Assembly: GCF_030758935.1 (NCBI RefSeq)
Contig: NZ_CP132333.1
Span: forward strand, 2,232,992 to 2,296,991
Source of the DNA: Geothrix sp. PMB-07
GTDB taxonomy: Bacteria > Acidobacteriota > Holophagae > Holophagales > Holophagaceae
Reading direction: 5' to 3'
Length of the DNA: 64,000 nt
Part shown: positions 20,273-29,086 of the stretch, piece after piece
Numbering within the stretch: the stretch's first letter is position 1
Layout: every line of letters starts with the position of its first letter
Made by a program: the position numbers and the translations under genes
Notes under the pieces: model-generated
What the model was told of the DNA's origin: nothing
The model's input: only the letters and a program-made list of their open reading frames with translations
The model's database searches: none

Positions 20273-21307
20273 ATGCGCCTTCCCGCCGTCCGATCCGCCC
20301 TGCACGCCCGCCTGCGGCACCCGGGCTGGTGGTCCATGGCCATCGTGCTGAGCACCTTCCCGTGCCTGTTCATGGTGCTGGCTCCGGGTCCCCACACGGG
20401 CCGGTTCTACCTTGGAGCGCTTTGGACCATTCCGGTACTGAATGTCGGGCTCTTCCTCTCCCCCCTGCCCTGGCAGTGGAGTGCCGACGAACGCTTGATG
20501 ACGGGCTGGGGGCGCGGTCTTCTTCAGGTCCTGGTGTTCGCCCTGGCCATGGGCGCCCTCCTGGCCCCAATGGGCTGGTTCACGAACCACGCCACCCCCA
20601 AGGAATCCTTCAGCCTGGGGGCCATCCTGGGACTGTCCCTGCCCTTCCTGCTGCTGCTGGGGCCCGCAGGTTGGATCATTGCCCGGGCCGAACGGCTGGC
20701 CCGTGAAGCCCGCGATGCCCAGGCCAAGGCCCGGGAAAGCCTGTGGATGAGCCACCGGGGTGCGTTCAGTCCCCGCCTCCTCTTCAGCAACCTGAACCAG
20801 CTCGCCCTCACCGCCGGCCAGGACACGCGCTCAGCCGAGCAGGGGTTGCTGGATCTGGCCGCGCTGTACCGCCGCTGGCTGATGGAGGCAGAGCTGCCCC
20901 TCATCCCTCTGGCCACGGAACGCAGCCTGACCGAACAGTATCTCGCCCTTGAACGCAAACGATGGGGCGACAGCCTGAACCTCCGCTGGCGGCTGGCCCC
21001 CGATCTTGACGCCTTCCTGGTTCCTCCCCTCCTGCTGCAACCCCTGCTTGAATCGGCGCTGGAACACCCCACCGAAACAAGGCTCGACATGGATCTGGAA
21101 GAACAATCCCTGCCCCCCGGCCAACTGAGCCTGCGGCTGCAGGTCAGGGGCCCCGCCCCCATGCCCAGCGACGCTCAGCTCCACCCCATCCGACGCCGCC
21201 TGCAGGCCCTGCTGGGCCGTGAGGCCCAGCTCAGCCTGGTCTCGGTCCAAGGCGGCTGGGACATCCAGCTCCAACTGCCAGCCATGCCCGGGGAGGCCAA
21301 GCCATGA
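20273..21307 (+). CDS. LytS-like membrane histidine kinase, catalytically degenerate
   Basis: 344 residues. About four hydrophobic segments occupy residues 20-140, followed by a His_kinase (LytS/YehU) domain. Where active members have P-H-x-L-x-N-S-L-N, this one reads SPRLLFSNLNQL: the phospho-acceptor histidine is arginine. The ATP-lid N-box E-N-A-x-K-H-G is ESALEHP, and no glycine-rich G box follows. It is therefore probably a pseudokinase that may act as a sensor or heterodimer partner. Its stop overlaps the next gene's ATG by four bases (ATGA), and the next gene is an intact relative, so the two proteins should be made in similar amounts. Confidence 0.85.
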   Translation: MRLPAVRSALHARLRHPGWWSMAIVLSTFPCLFMVLAPGPHTGRFYLGALWTIPVLNVGLFLSPLPWQWSADERLMTGWGRGLLQVLVFALAMGALLAPMGWFTNHATPKESFSLGAILGLSLPFLLLLGPAGWIIARAERLAREARDAQAKARESLWMSHRGAFSPRLLFSNLNQLALTAGQDTRSAEQGLLDLAALYRRWLMEAELPLIPLATERSLTEQYLALERKRWGDSLNLRWRLAPDLDAFLVPPLLLQPLLESALEHPTETRLDMDLEEQSLPPGQLSLRLQVRGPAPMPSDAQLHPIRRRLQALLGREAQLSLVSVQGGWDIQLQLPAMPGEAKP

Positions 21308-22410
21308 GGTTCCAGGAGGCCCTCCAGGCCGTGGCCCGACGAAGCCGACGCCCCGCCATCCTGGCCCTCGCCGGCAGCATGTGTCTGTTCAACTTGGGCT
21401 TGGTGGGCCTGGGCATGCTGGCCCAGCGGGTGGCGCCGCCTTCGGCCACCATGCCGCCGGCCATCCTGAACCTGCGCCTGGTCCTATGCACCATCCTGGG
21501 GTGTGGCTTCCTATTCATGGTCAGCCCCTTCAGCTGGCAATGGACGGGCGATGGACGGAGGATGGCCCCGCCCCGCCGAGGCATTCCCCAGGCCCTGCTC
21601 CTTCACATCGGGTATTCCCTGGTGAACATCGCCATCGGCTGGCCCAATTTCCAGAAATCGCTGACCTTCGCTACCCACGCTCCCCAGTCCAAGCCCATCG
21701 GCTTTCTGCCCCTCATGGGGGTGGGCCTGCTCCTGGGTTTCGCCTTCAACGTGGTGCTGAGCTTCGCCCTGGCCTTTTGGGAGGCCAAGACCCATGAGAA
21801 GCAGGAGGCGCTGCGCCAGGCTGAGGAGGCCCGCTGGAGCCTGCTGAAGGCCCAGATGTCGCCCCATGTCCTGCTGAACAGCCTCAACGGCCTGGCGGAG
21901 CTGGTGCGGGATGACACAGAGGCCGCCGTGAAAGGCATGCGTGACCTGGCCGAGATCTACCGCCAGTTGCTCACCCTGGGCGAAACGCCGACCGTTCCCT
22001 TGCGCGAGGAGCGCCACCTGCTGTCCCGCTACCTGGATGTGGAGAAGCTGCGCCTGGGCGAGACCCTCCAAGTTGATTGGGACTGGGATCCCGCGCTGGA
22101 TGCCATAGCCGCCATGCCCCTGCTCCTCCAGCCCCTGGTGGAGAACGCCATCAAGCACGGCGTGGCTGCCGACCCCAACGGGGGCCTCATCCGCATCAGC
22201 GGCCAGCGGGCGGGCGGACACCTGATCCTCGCAGTCGCGAACACCGGGCAGGCCGCTGCTCCGACGTCTTCGAAGGGAACCGGCGTGGGGCTGAGGAACC
22301 TCCGCTCCCGGCTGGAACTCGCCTATGGCGGACGGGCTTCCTTCGATCTGGTGCGCGAGTGGCCCTGGACCCGCGCCATTCTGAAACTCCCCTTGGAGGA
22401 GAAGCCATGA
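21304..22410 (+). CDS. LytS/YehU-family sensor histidine kinase
   Basis: 368 residues: N-terminal membrane helices, then a short coiled linker and the kinase domain. The phospho-acceptor motif MSPHVLLNSLNGLAEL, the N-box ENAIKHGV and the G box GTGVGLRNLRSRLELAYG are all intact. It should autophosphorylate and pass phosphate to the LytTR regulator encoded directly downstream, with a 4-base ATGA overlap. The ligand-sensing part has no recognisable extracellular domain. Second gene of the three-gene unit; compare the degenerate paralogue upstream. Confidence 0.9.
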   Translation: MRFQEALQAVARRSRRPAILALAGSMCLFNLGLVGLGMLAQRVAPPSATMPPAILNLRLVLCTILGCGFLFMVSPFSWQWTGDGRRMAPPRRGIPQALLLHIGYSLVNIAIGWPNFQKSLTFATHAPQSKPIGFLPLMGVGLLLGFAFNVVLSFALAFWEAKTHEKQEALRQAEEARWSLLKAQMSPHVLLNSLNGLAELVRDDTEAAVKGMRDLAEIYRQLLTLGETPTVPLREERHLLSRYLDVEKLRLGETLQVDWDWDPALDAIAAMPLLLQPLVENAIKHGVAADPNGGLIRISGQRAGGHLILAVANTGQAAAPTSSKGTGVGLRNLRSRLELAYGGRASFDLVREWPWTRAILKLPLEEKP

Positions 22411-23153
22411 CCCTGCGCGTGGTGCTCGCCGATGACGAACCCCTGGCTCGGAAACGCCTGGCTCGGTTGCTGCGGGAGGCGGGCTGTGAGGTGTTGGCCG
22501 AACTGTCGGGCAGCGCCGCCACGCTGGAATGGTTCGCCAGCCGCGGTGGCGGTGAGGCGCTCTTCCTGGACATCCAGATGCCGGGGTTGACCGGGCTGGA
22601 GGTGCTGGCGGAATTGCAAGATCCGCCACCGGTGGTCTTCGTGACCGCCCACGTACAGTACGCCGTGCAAGCCTTCGAGGCCGCCGCCGTGGACTACCTC
22701 CTGAAACCCGTCACCGAGGACCGGCTGCACAAAACCCTCGAGCGGCTCCGACACCAGCAGATTCCCCGGCGCAGGGGCCCCGAGCTGGCGGCCCTGATAC
22801 CGACCCCTTCGCCCCGGTTCCCCGTGCGGGCAGGTGAGGGCTTTGTTTTCTTAGACCTGCGTAAAGTCAGCCACTTCGAGGTGGAAGATGAAGTGGTCTA
22901 TGCCTGGTCCAACGAACGATTCCGAACCTCCTGGACCACCCTTCTGGAGATCGAGCAGGCCTTCCCCGAAGAGGGCCTGTTGAAGGTCCATCGCCACCTC
23001 CTGGTGCGGCCCCAGGCCATTTTGGGCTTCAAGCCCCTGCTGGGCGGCCGAGGCGACATCACCGTCACGGGCGGGCGGGTGCTGCCGGTGAGCCGGGCCA
23101 TGACGCCCAAGTTGAAAGCCCTGCTGGGCCTGCTTTCCAAGGAACCGGGCTGA
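22407..23153 (+). CDS. LytTR-family response regulator
   Basis: Start at 22407 overlaps the kinase stop as ATGA; the open frame extends upstream but without homology. 248 residues. Receiver domain: acidic pocket VVLADDEPLAR, phospho-accepting Asp in LFLDIQMPGLTGLE, Thr in VVFVTAHVQYA, Lys in DYLLKPVTEDRL. The C-terminal LytTR DNA-binding domain spans about residues 140-245 (VSHFEVEDEVVYAWSNERF, LLKVHRHLLVRPQAILGF). YehT/LytR proteins bind direct repeats in promoters. The target genes are unknown; no terminator separates it from the convergent cca gene, whose stop is 4 bases away. Confidence 0.93.
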   Translation: MTLRVVLADDEPLARKRLARLLREAGCEVLAELSGSAATLEWFASRGGGEALFLDIQMPGLTGLEVLAELQDPPPVVFVTAHVQYAVQAFEAAAVDYLLKPVTEDRLHKTLERLRHQQIPRRRGPELAALIPTPSPRFPVRAGEGFVFLDLRKVSHFEVEDEVVYAWSNERFRTSWTTLLEIEQAFPEEGLLKVHRHLLVRPQAILGFKPLLGGRGDITVTGGRVLPVSRAMTPKLKALLGLLSKEPG

Positions 23154-23157
23154 CACC

Positions 23158-24513
23158 TCAGCGGGCTTGCTTGAGGAGTTGGAGGGCCCGCTCTTCCAGC
23201 CGCGCGGGCTCATTGAGTTCCGGTTCTTCCAGCACCGCCTCCAGGAGCTGAATTTGAAGGTCGCCCAGCCAGGGGCCGCCCCGTCGGCCCGCCAGCTTCA
23301 TGAGCGCGGCGCCGTTCAGGGCCAAAGCCCTCACGGACAGCGGTGGAGCCTGATCAGCCAAGGTCTGAAGCCGGTCCATCACCTTGCCATGCTCTGCCTG
23401 CCGGGCCTCCCACTCGAAGCCCTTGCCCCGCTGGTCGGCCAGCCGAAATGCCCCCCAGTGTTCCAACGTCAGGCCATCATCTCCCAGCCTGCGGAGGAAC
23501 CGGCGACAGGCCGCATCCTTCCAGGTGGCGTCAGGGTGGAAGCCGTGGTGCCGGATGAGGGCCAGCACCTCTTTTCGAAGCGCATGGCTGGCCTTCAGCC
23601 GGTCGAGGATGGCTGCGGCCAGATCGAGGGACCGGGTTTCGTGGTTGTAGAAGTGGACTTCCCCATCCCCGCCCACGGTACGCTTGTCCGGCTTGCCCGA
23701 ATCGTGCAGCAGGGCGGCCCAGCGCAGACCAGCTTCCGCCGGGGCGTGCCCCACCACCTCCAGGGTGTGCCGCCAGACATCGTACCGGTGGTGGCGGTTC
23801 TGAGCACAGCCCAGCATGGGCCTCAGCTCTGGCAGCCAGAGGTCCAGCAGGCCGCTGGAGGCCAGGAGATCCAGGCCCCGCGCCGGATTCTGGCTGCGCA
23901 GCAGCTTGTCCAGCTCGGTGAAGACACGCTCCACCGCCACCTTGCGGGCCACCTCCAGGCGCAGGGGAATGGCAGCAGCGGTGGCCGCCTCCACCTCGAA
24001 ACCCAGCTGGGCGGCAAAACGACAGGCCCTCAAGGGGCGCAGCCCGTCCTCGGCGAAACGCTGCAAGGGATCACCCACGGCCCGAATGAGACCCTGGGCC
24101 AGATCCCGCCGCCCGCCGAAGGGATCCACCAGATCGCCGCCGCCCAAGGGCATCGCCATGGCATTGATGGTGAAGTCCCGCCGGGATAGATCCTCTTCCA
24201 GGGACACACCGAGGTGCACGGACTCCGGCCGCCGTCCATCCAGGTAGTCGCCATCGCTGCGGAAGGTGGTCACCTCCACGGGCCGGTCCTCCAGCATCAC
24301 GGTCACGGTGCCGTGCTGCAAACCCGTGGGAATCACCTTCAAGCCCGCCGCCCGGGCGCGGTCCATGACCGCCTGGGGCAGCAGGCGCGTGGCCAGATCC
24401 CAGTCCGCGTGCGGGCGATCCAGCAGCTCGTCGCGGACCGCGCCGCCGACGATCACCAGCTCGGATCCTTCCCCCAGGGCCTCCTTGAGCCGGAGCAGCG
24501 GGGCCCAGGTCAA
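23158..24513 (-). CDS. cca: CCA tRNA nucleotidyltransferase / poly(A) polymerase family
   Basis: 451 residues. Nucleotidyltransferase head: VIVGGAVRDELLDRPHADWDLAT, with the metal-binding D-x-D in ADWDLA, then RRDFTINAMAMPLGGGDLVDPFGG and the RNA-binding neck (PLRACRFAAQLGFEVE). The middle carries an HD-type domain (LRWAALLHDSGKP), as in E. coli Cca. It adds or repairs the 3' CCA of tRNAs; the tRNA-Thr in this window already encodes its CCA. Its start overlaps the end of the GNAT gene by four bases, so they form an operon. Confidence 0.92.
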   Translation of the reverse strand: MTWAPLLRLKEALGEGSELVIVGGAVRDELLDRPHADWDLATRLLPQAVMDRARAAGLKVIPTGLQHGTVTVMLEDRPVEVTTFRSDGDYLDGRRPESVHLGVSLEEDLSRRDFTINAMAMPLGGGDLVDPFGGRRDLAQGLIRAVGDPLQRFAEDGLRPLRACRFAAQLGFEVEAATAAAIPLRLEVARKVAVERVFTELDKLLRSQNPARGLDLLASSGLLDLWLPELRPMLGCAQNRHHRYDVWRHTLEVVGHAPAEAGLRWAALLHDSGKPDKRTVGGDGEVHFYNHETRSLDLAAAILDRLKASHALRKEVLALIRHHGFHPDATWKDAACRRFLRRLGDDGLTLEHWGAFRLADQRGKGFEWEARQAEHGKVMDRLQTLADQAPPLSVRALALNGAALMKLAGRRGGPWLGDLQIQLLEAVLEEPELNEPARLEERALQLLKQAR

Positions 24514-24992
24514 TCCGCGGCTCCAGCGAGCCTGCGAAGCGCCTCGCCAGCCACCCGGCAGGTGAGCCAGGGGCGCAGGATCTGGGCGCCCTGGGATTCG
24601 TAGAACTCAATGGCGGGCGTGTTCCAATCCAGCACCTGCCAGGTGAAGCGGCTCCAGCCATGCTCTACCGCGGTGGCCGACAGGTGCTGCAGCAGCCCCT
24701 TCCCGATGCCATGGCCCCGGAATTCCGGCCGCACGAAGAGGTCCTCCAGATAGAGGCCTGGCCTGCCTTCCCAGGTGCTGAAATTCAGGAACCAGAGGGC
24801 GAACCCGGCGGGTCGTCCCTCCCACTCCGCCAAGGTGACCCGTACCAGCGGGTGCTCGGAAAAGAGGTGCCGCCGCAGATCACCCTCGGTGGCCACGGCG
24901 GCCTGGGGCTCGCGCTCGTACTCAGCCAGTTCCCGAATGTAGGCCAGGATCAGCGAGGCATCGGCGGGAACGGCGGGGCGCAGGGTCAACAT
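24510..24992 (-). CDS. GNAT family N-acetyltransferase
   Basis: 160 residues with the GNAT order: N-terminal LRPAVPADASLILAYIRELAEYE, the central strand GFALWFLNFSTWEGRPGLYLEDLFVRPEFRG, and the acetyl-CoA pyrophosphate loop (R-G-H-G-I-G-K, residues about 98-104). This resembles SAT1/diamine-acetyltransferase-like GNATs (the xTWxGxxGxYLEDLFVxPxxRG motif). The substrate could be a polyamine or an amino acid. Upstream of and overlapping cca; divergent from the E1-alpha gene with only 17 bases between the two starts. Confidence 0.88.
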   Translation of the reverse strand: MLTLRPAVPADASLILAYIRELAEYEREPQAAVATEGDLRRHLFSEHPLVRVTLAEWEGRPAGFALWFLNFSTWEGRPGLYLEDLFVRPEFRGHGIGKGLLQHLSATAVEHGWSRFTWQVLDWNTPAIEFYESQGAQILRPWLTCRVAGEALRRLAGAAD

Positions 24993-24997
24993 GCGTC

Positions 24998-25003
24998 TAT
25001 CCT
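24998..25003 (+). promoter_or_regulatory. Possible -10 element of a leaderless E1-alpha transcript
   Basis: TATCCT ends 6 bases before the ATG at 25010, and there is no ribosome-binding site between. This spacing would put transcription start at or near the ATG. No clear -35 is visible, and the whole intergenic gap is 17 bases. Confidence 0.25.
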
Positions 25004-25009
25004 AACCAG

Positions 25010-25948
25010 ATGGACCAGGACACCGCCCTCCGGCTCTATGAGGCCATGCTGCTCACCCGCTTGACCGAGGAGCGGCTGGTGAAACTCTTCCGCCAAGGAC
25101 AAACCCTCGGCAGCGTGTACCGCAGCCTGGGCCAGGAGGCCACGGCCTGCGCCACGGCCATGGCGCTGGGGCCGGAAGATGTCATCGCGCCGATGATCCG
25201 CAACCTGGGCTCCATGTTCGTCCGCGGAGTCACTCCCAAAGAGATCTTCCTCCAGTATCTGGGCCGGGCCACAGGCCCCTCCGGAGGCCGCGAGCACAAC
25301 AACCACTTCGGCTCCGTGGCCCGGGGCATCATCGCGCCCACGTCCATGCTGGGGGCCCTGATTCCGGTGATGGCCGGTGTGGCCCTCTCCTTCCGCCAGA
25401 AGGGTGAACGCCGGGTGGCCATGACCTGGATCGGCGATGGCGGCAGCTCCACCGGCGCCTTCTATGAAGGCCTCAACTTCGCCACCGTGCAGAACCTCCC
25501 CCTCATCGTGGTGGGCGAATCCAATGGCTATGCCTTTTCCACACCACCGGAGCGGCAGATGGCCGGGCGCATGTCCCAGCGCTCCCAGGGGGCCTTTACC
25601 CTCACCGTGGACGGCAACGATGCCGTGGCGGTGTACGAGGCCGCAGCCCAGGCTCGCCAGCGCTGCCTGGAGGGCCAGGGCCCGGTCTTCCTCGTGTGCG
25701 AAACTTTCCGCATGAAGGGCCACGCCGAGCACGACGACCAGCGCTATGTGGACCCGGCACTGCTCGCCCAGTGGGCGACCAAGGATCCCCTGCCCCGCTT
25801 CGAGGCCTGGATGGCGCACCGAGGTTGGAAACCCGACCCCAGCCTTGGACCGCGGCTCGAAGCACGATTGTCAGCGGCGGCTGAAGCGGCCCTGGAGGCG
25901 CCCTGGCCAACCATCGAAGGCCTTTCTCAGGGCATTTTTAGCATCTGA
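25010..25948 (+). CDS. Thiamine-diphosphate-dependent dehydrogenase E1 component, alpha subunit
   Basis: 312 residues. The ThDP motif G-D-G...N is seen in [19 protein letters not shown] followed by [27 protein letters not shown] and the C-terminal [19 protein letters not shown] match E1-alpha of pyruvate or branched-chain 2-oxoacid dehydrogenase (or acetoin dehydrogenase). An E1-alpha needs a beta subunit and an E2, but none is nearby, so the partner must be elsewhere or this is an orphan. The visible substrate pocket does not settle which oxoacid is used. No Shine-Dalgarno precedes the start. Confidence 0.85.
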   Translation: MDQDTALRLYEAMLLTRLTEERLVKLFRQGQTLGSVYRSLGQEATACATAMALGPEDVIAPMIRNLGSMFVRGVTPKEIFLQYLGRATGPSGGREHNNHFGSVARGIIAPTSMLGALIPVMAGVALSFRQKGERRVAMTWIGDGGSSTGAFYEGLNFATVQNLPLIVVGESNGYAFSTPPERQMAGRMSQRSQGAFTLTVDGNDAVAVYEAAAQARQRCLEGQGPVFLVCETFRMKGHAEHDDQRYVDPALLAQWATKDPLPRFEAWMAHRGWKPDPSLGPRLEARLSAAAEAALEAPWPTIEGLSQGIFSI

Positions 25949-26007
25949 AACCGCTGGTATTCAGCCACTTCCGCCTCCCTCCCGATGAGGGGGAAGCGGA
26001 GAAGCCC

Positions 26008-27606
26008 ATGAGCATCAGCACGTTTACGGATCGGTTCCAAATACGCGGGAAGTTCAACCTGCTGCTCAGCCTTCAGGTCCTGGCCCTTGCCCTGGTGGGG
26101 GGACTGGGTTGGGCCGCAGTGAACGAATTGCAGCGCGGCCAGCAGGAGCTGGCCGAACAACTGCGGGAAACGGCGGCCCTTTCCCGCGTGCTGAATGGGA
26201 TCAACGTCGTGCGTACCGTCCACATCAGCCTGATCGGGGGCGCTGCGGACCCGGAGTACATCGCAGCCCGGGAAACCCGGCTCAAGGGCTACGAGGCCAC
26301 GCTGCAGCAAGATCTGGAAGCCTTGAAACCCCTGACTTGGTCTGCCCAGGACAAGGTGCTGCTGGACGAGGGACTCCAAACATTCCAGGACTACACCAAA
26401 GGCTTCCCCGCCCTGATGGCCGAGGCCAGGATTGATCGCACACCCAAGACCCTTTCCCGCCTCATGGACGCGAACGCCGAGTTGCTGCGGGTATCAAGGG
26501 ACCGGTTCCTGAAGGTGCAGAAAGCCTCTGAGGATGACGCCGCCCGCATCATCACCGAGGACGTCGCTGCTGCCGCCAAGGGCAAGATCTGGATTCTCAG
26601 CCTCAGCGCCGGCGCCATCCTCCTGGGCATCCTGCTCAGCCGCGCCATCGGGGCGCGTGTGAGCCAGAAGGCCCATACCATTGAACTGGCCATGGACGCG
26701 GTGACGGCGGGAGATCTGACCCACCTGCCCGCCGCGGAAGGACAGGACGAACTCGACCACGTGGCCCGGGGTCTGGGCCAGGTCATCCAGAGCCTCCGCA
26801 GCGACATCCAGGCCATCAGCCAATCCGCAGAAGGCACCGCCTCCAGCGCTACGGAATTGGCGGCGACCACGGAGCAGGTGAACCGCACCACGGAAGAACT
26901 CCGCCGCAGCACCGAACAGGAGCGCCTGGCCATGGAGCGCTCTTCGGCCGCCCTGGAGGAGATGAACGCCAACATCCAGCAGGTGAAGCAGAGTGCCCTG
27001 CGGGCGGAGGCCCTTGCGACGCGTTCGCAGGAGGCGGGGCATCAGGGCCTCATCGCCGTGCAGGACACGGGTCACGCCATGGAGGCCATCGAGGAAAGCT
27101 CGTCCAAGGTGAACCGGATCATCACAGTGATCACGGACATCGCGCGACAAACCAACCTGCTCTCCCTCAATGCCGCCATCGAGGCCGCCAAGGCCGGTGC
27201 CATGGGCAAGGGCTTCGCCGTGGTGGCCGAGGAAGTGCGCAAGCTCGCGGAACGCAGCGGCAGCGCGGCCAAGGAGATCACCGCCCTCATCCAGGAGAGC
27301 ACCGAACGTGTGGGCCTGGGCACTGAGTCGGTAAAGCAGGCCTCCCTCAACCTGGAGCGCATCGAGGGCCATGTCCGCGACAATGCGGGCCAGCTCAAGG
27401 AGATCGCCCATGCCATGGATGAGCAGGGGCGAGCCAGTGAAGAAGTGGTCCAGGCCATGGCCTCGGCCACTCAGATGGTCGAGCGCAATGCCTCGGCGGC
27501 CACAGAGCTGTCAGCCACCGTTCAGGAGACCGCCCGCACCACGGAGGAGCTGGCCAACCTGGCTCAGCAGATGCAGGTGCTTACGCGGCGCTTCAAGCTC
27601 TCGTAG
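26008..27606 (+). CDS. Methyl-accepting chemotaxis protein
   Basis: 532 residues. One membrane helix near residues 15-36, a periplasmic four-helix-bundle-like sensor up to ~190, a second helix ([21 protein letters not shown]), a HAMP domain, then the cytoplasmic coiled coil. The hairpin tip that binds CheA/CheW is [16 protein letters not shown] followed by [18 protein letters not shown]. No CheR-tethering pentapeptide at the C-terminus (ends RRFKLS). It senses a periplasmic ligand and controls motility or a related Che pathway. No che genes are next to it. Confidence 0.94.
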   Translation: MSISTFTDRFQIRGKFNLLLSLQVLALALVGGLGWAAVNELQRGQQELAEQLRETAALSRVLNGINVVRTVHISLIGGAADPEYIAARETRLKGYEATLQQDLEALKPLTWSAQDKVLLDEGLQTFQDYTKGFPALMAEARIDRTPKTLSRLMDANAELLRVSRDRFLKVQKASEDDAARIITEDVAAAAKGKIWILSLSAGAILLGILLSRAIGARVSQKAHTIELAMDAVTAGDLTHLPAAEGQDELDHVARGLGQVIQSLRSDIQAISQSAEGTASSATELAATTEQVNRTTEELRRSTEQERLAMERSSAALEEMNANIQQVKQSALRAEALATRSQEAGHQGLIAVQDTGHAMEAIEESSSKVNRIITVITDIARQTNLLSLNAAIEAAKAGAMGKGFAVVAEEVRKLAERSGSAAKEITALIQESTERVGLGTESVKQASLNLERIEGHVRDNAGQLKEIAHAMDEQGRASEEVVQAMASATQMVERNASAATELSATVQETARTTEELANLAQQMQVLTRRFKLS

Positions 27607-27680
27607 CCACCTCGAGGATCGACAATGCGGCGTTGGTCACGTGGTCTGACCGCTAGACTGTCCTTGATATGGGGGAAACC

Positions 27681-28850
27681 GTGTTCGTTCTCATCCTGAA
27701 TGCCGGCTCGTCGAGCCTGAAGTTCAACCTCTTTGACATGGCCAAAGAGGTTTCCATCGCCGAGGGCATGGCTGAGCGCATCGGCATCGCCGATGCCAAC
27801 CTGGCCTGCGTCATCGAGGGCGACAAGCGCAAGGAGGTGATGGACCTTCCCACCCACAAGGAGGCCCTGGAAGCCATTTTGGAGCGGCTGCGCGCCACGG
27901 TGCTGCACGAAACCCCCATCCATGCCGTGGGCCACCGCGTGGTGCATGGCGGCCCCAAGTACGGCGATTCGGTGCTGGTCACGGAAGAAGTCATCCAGGA
28001 CATCGAACACTTCGCCATGTATGCGCCCCTGCACAACCCCGCCAACGCCTTGGGCATCCGCACGGCCATGGCCGCCTTCCCGGATGTGCCCCACGTCGCG
28101 GTGTTCGACACGGCCTTCCACCACAACATCCCTGATCATGCCCGCATTTACGGCATCCCCTACGACCTGAGCCAGAAGTACGGCATCCGCCGCTACGGCT
28201 TCCACGGCACGAGCCACGCCTATGTGGCCGCCCGCACCGCCATCCTGCTCTGCCGCCCGCTCCGCGCCCTCAAGATCGTCACCTGCCACATCGGCAACGG
28301 CACCAGCATCTGCGCCGTGCACAACGGCAAGAGCGTGGACACCAGCATGGGCATGACCCCCCTGCAGGGCGTCATCATGGGTACCCGCTGCGGCACCATC
28401 GATCCCAGCGTGGTGGAAATGCTCATGGAATACGAGCACCTCGATTACAACGGCATCACCGACCTGCTCAACAAGAAATCCGGCCTGCTGGGCATCTCCG
28501 GCGTGTCCTCCGATTTCCGTGAGATTGAGCGCGCCGCCGAACAGGGCAATGATCGCGCCCGCCTGGCCCGCGACCTCCTGACCTACAACGTGCGTCAGTA
28601 CATCGGTGCCTACGCCACCGTGCTTGACGGCGTCGACGCCATCACCTTCACGGCCGGCATCGGCACCCACAGCACCTTCGTGCGCGCCAAGGTCTGCAGC
28701 AAGCTGAGTTTCCTGGGCGTCAAGCTCGACAAGGAAGCCAACGAGCACGGCACCGGGGAAAGGATCATCAGCGCCCCCGACTCCAAGGTCGTGGTCACCG
28801 TGGTGCCCACCAATGAGGAATTGATGATCGCCCGGGAAACCGTTCGTTAG
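27681..28850 (+). CDS. ackA: Acetate kinase
   Basis: The GTG at 27681 is preferred: GGGGGA lies just before it and the product begins MFVLILNAGSSSLKFNL, the normal AckA start. An in-frame ATG at 27669 would add four residues and has no ribosome site. 389 residues. Signatures: NAGSSSLKF, the acetokinase motif GVSSDFREI, YGFHGTSHAYVA, and the phosphate loop GNGTSICAV, with catalytic Asp and His in VFDTAFHH. It interconverts acetate + ATP and acetyl phosphate. No pta is adjacent. A terminator follows. Confidence 0.95.
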   Translation: MFVLILNAGSSSLKFNLFDMAKEVSIAEGMAERIGIADANLACVIEGDKRKEVMDLPTHKEALEAILERLRATVLHETPIHAVGHRVVHGGPKYGDSVLVTEEVIQDIEHFAMYAPLHNPANALGIRTAMAAFPDVPHVAVFDTAFHHNIPDHARIYGIPYDLSQKYGIRRYGFHGTSHAYVAARTAILLCRPLRALKIVTCHIGNGTSICAVHNGKSVDTSMGMTPLQGVIMGTRCGTIDPSVVEMLMEYEHLDYNGITDLLNKKSGLLGISGVSSDFREIERAAEQGNDRARLARDLLTYNVRQYIGAYATVLDGVDAITFTAGIGTHSTFVRAKVCSKLSFLGVKLDKEANEHGTGERIISAPDSKVVVTVVPTNEELMIARETVR

Positions 28851-28868
28851 ACCAGAACCCATCCCTGC

Positions 28869-28892
28869 TCAGGCCCCCGAATGGGGGCCTGA
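28869..28892 (+). terminator. Terminator hairpin after ackA
   Basis: A perfect 10-bp stem (28869-28878 with 28883-28892) and 4-base loop, 18 bases after the stop; weak T content follows. Confidence 0.65.
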
Positions 28893-29086
28893 GTCATTGA
28901 GGCCCTTGGGTTCTCCAAGGGCTCTGGAGCCGAACCGAAATCCGGCCCAGCCCAGCCGTCACTGGCCGGTGGCCATCGTCCAGTGGCCGAATCATGTTCC
29001 AGGTGCCCTCTAAACGGCTTCAGACTCTGGTCCGTAGGCATTCCATCATCCCGGCTGGTCCGGCGTCTTTCCCATCAGGGGGTTCC

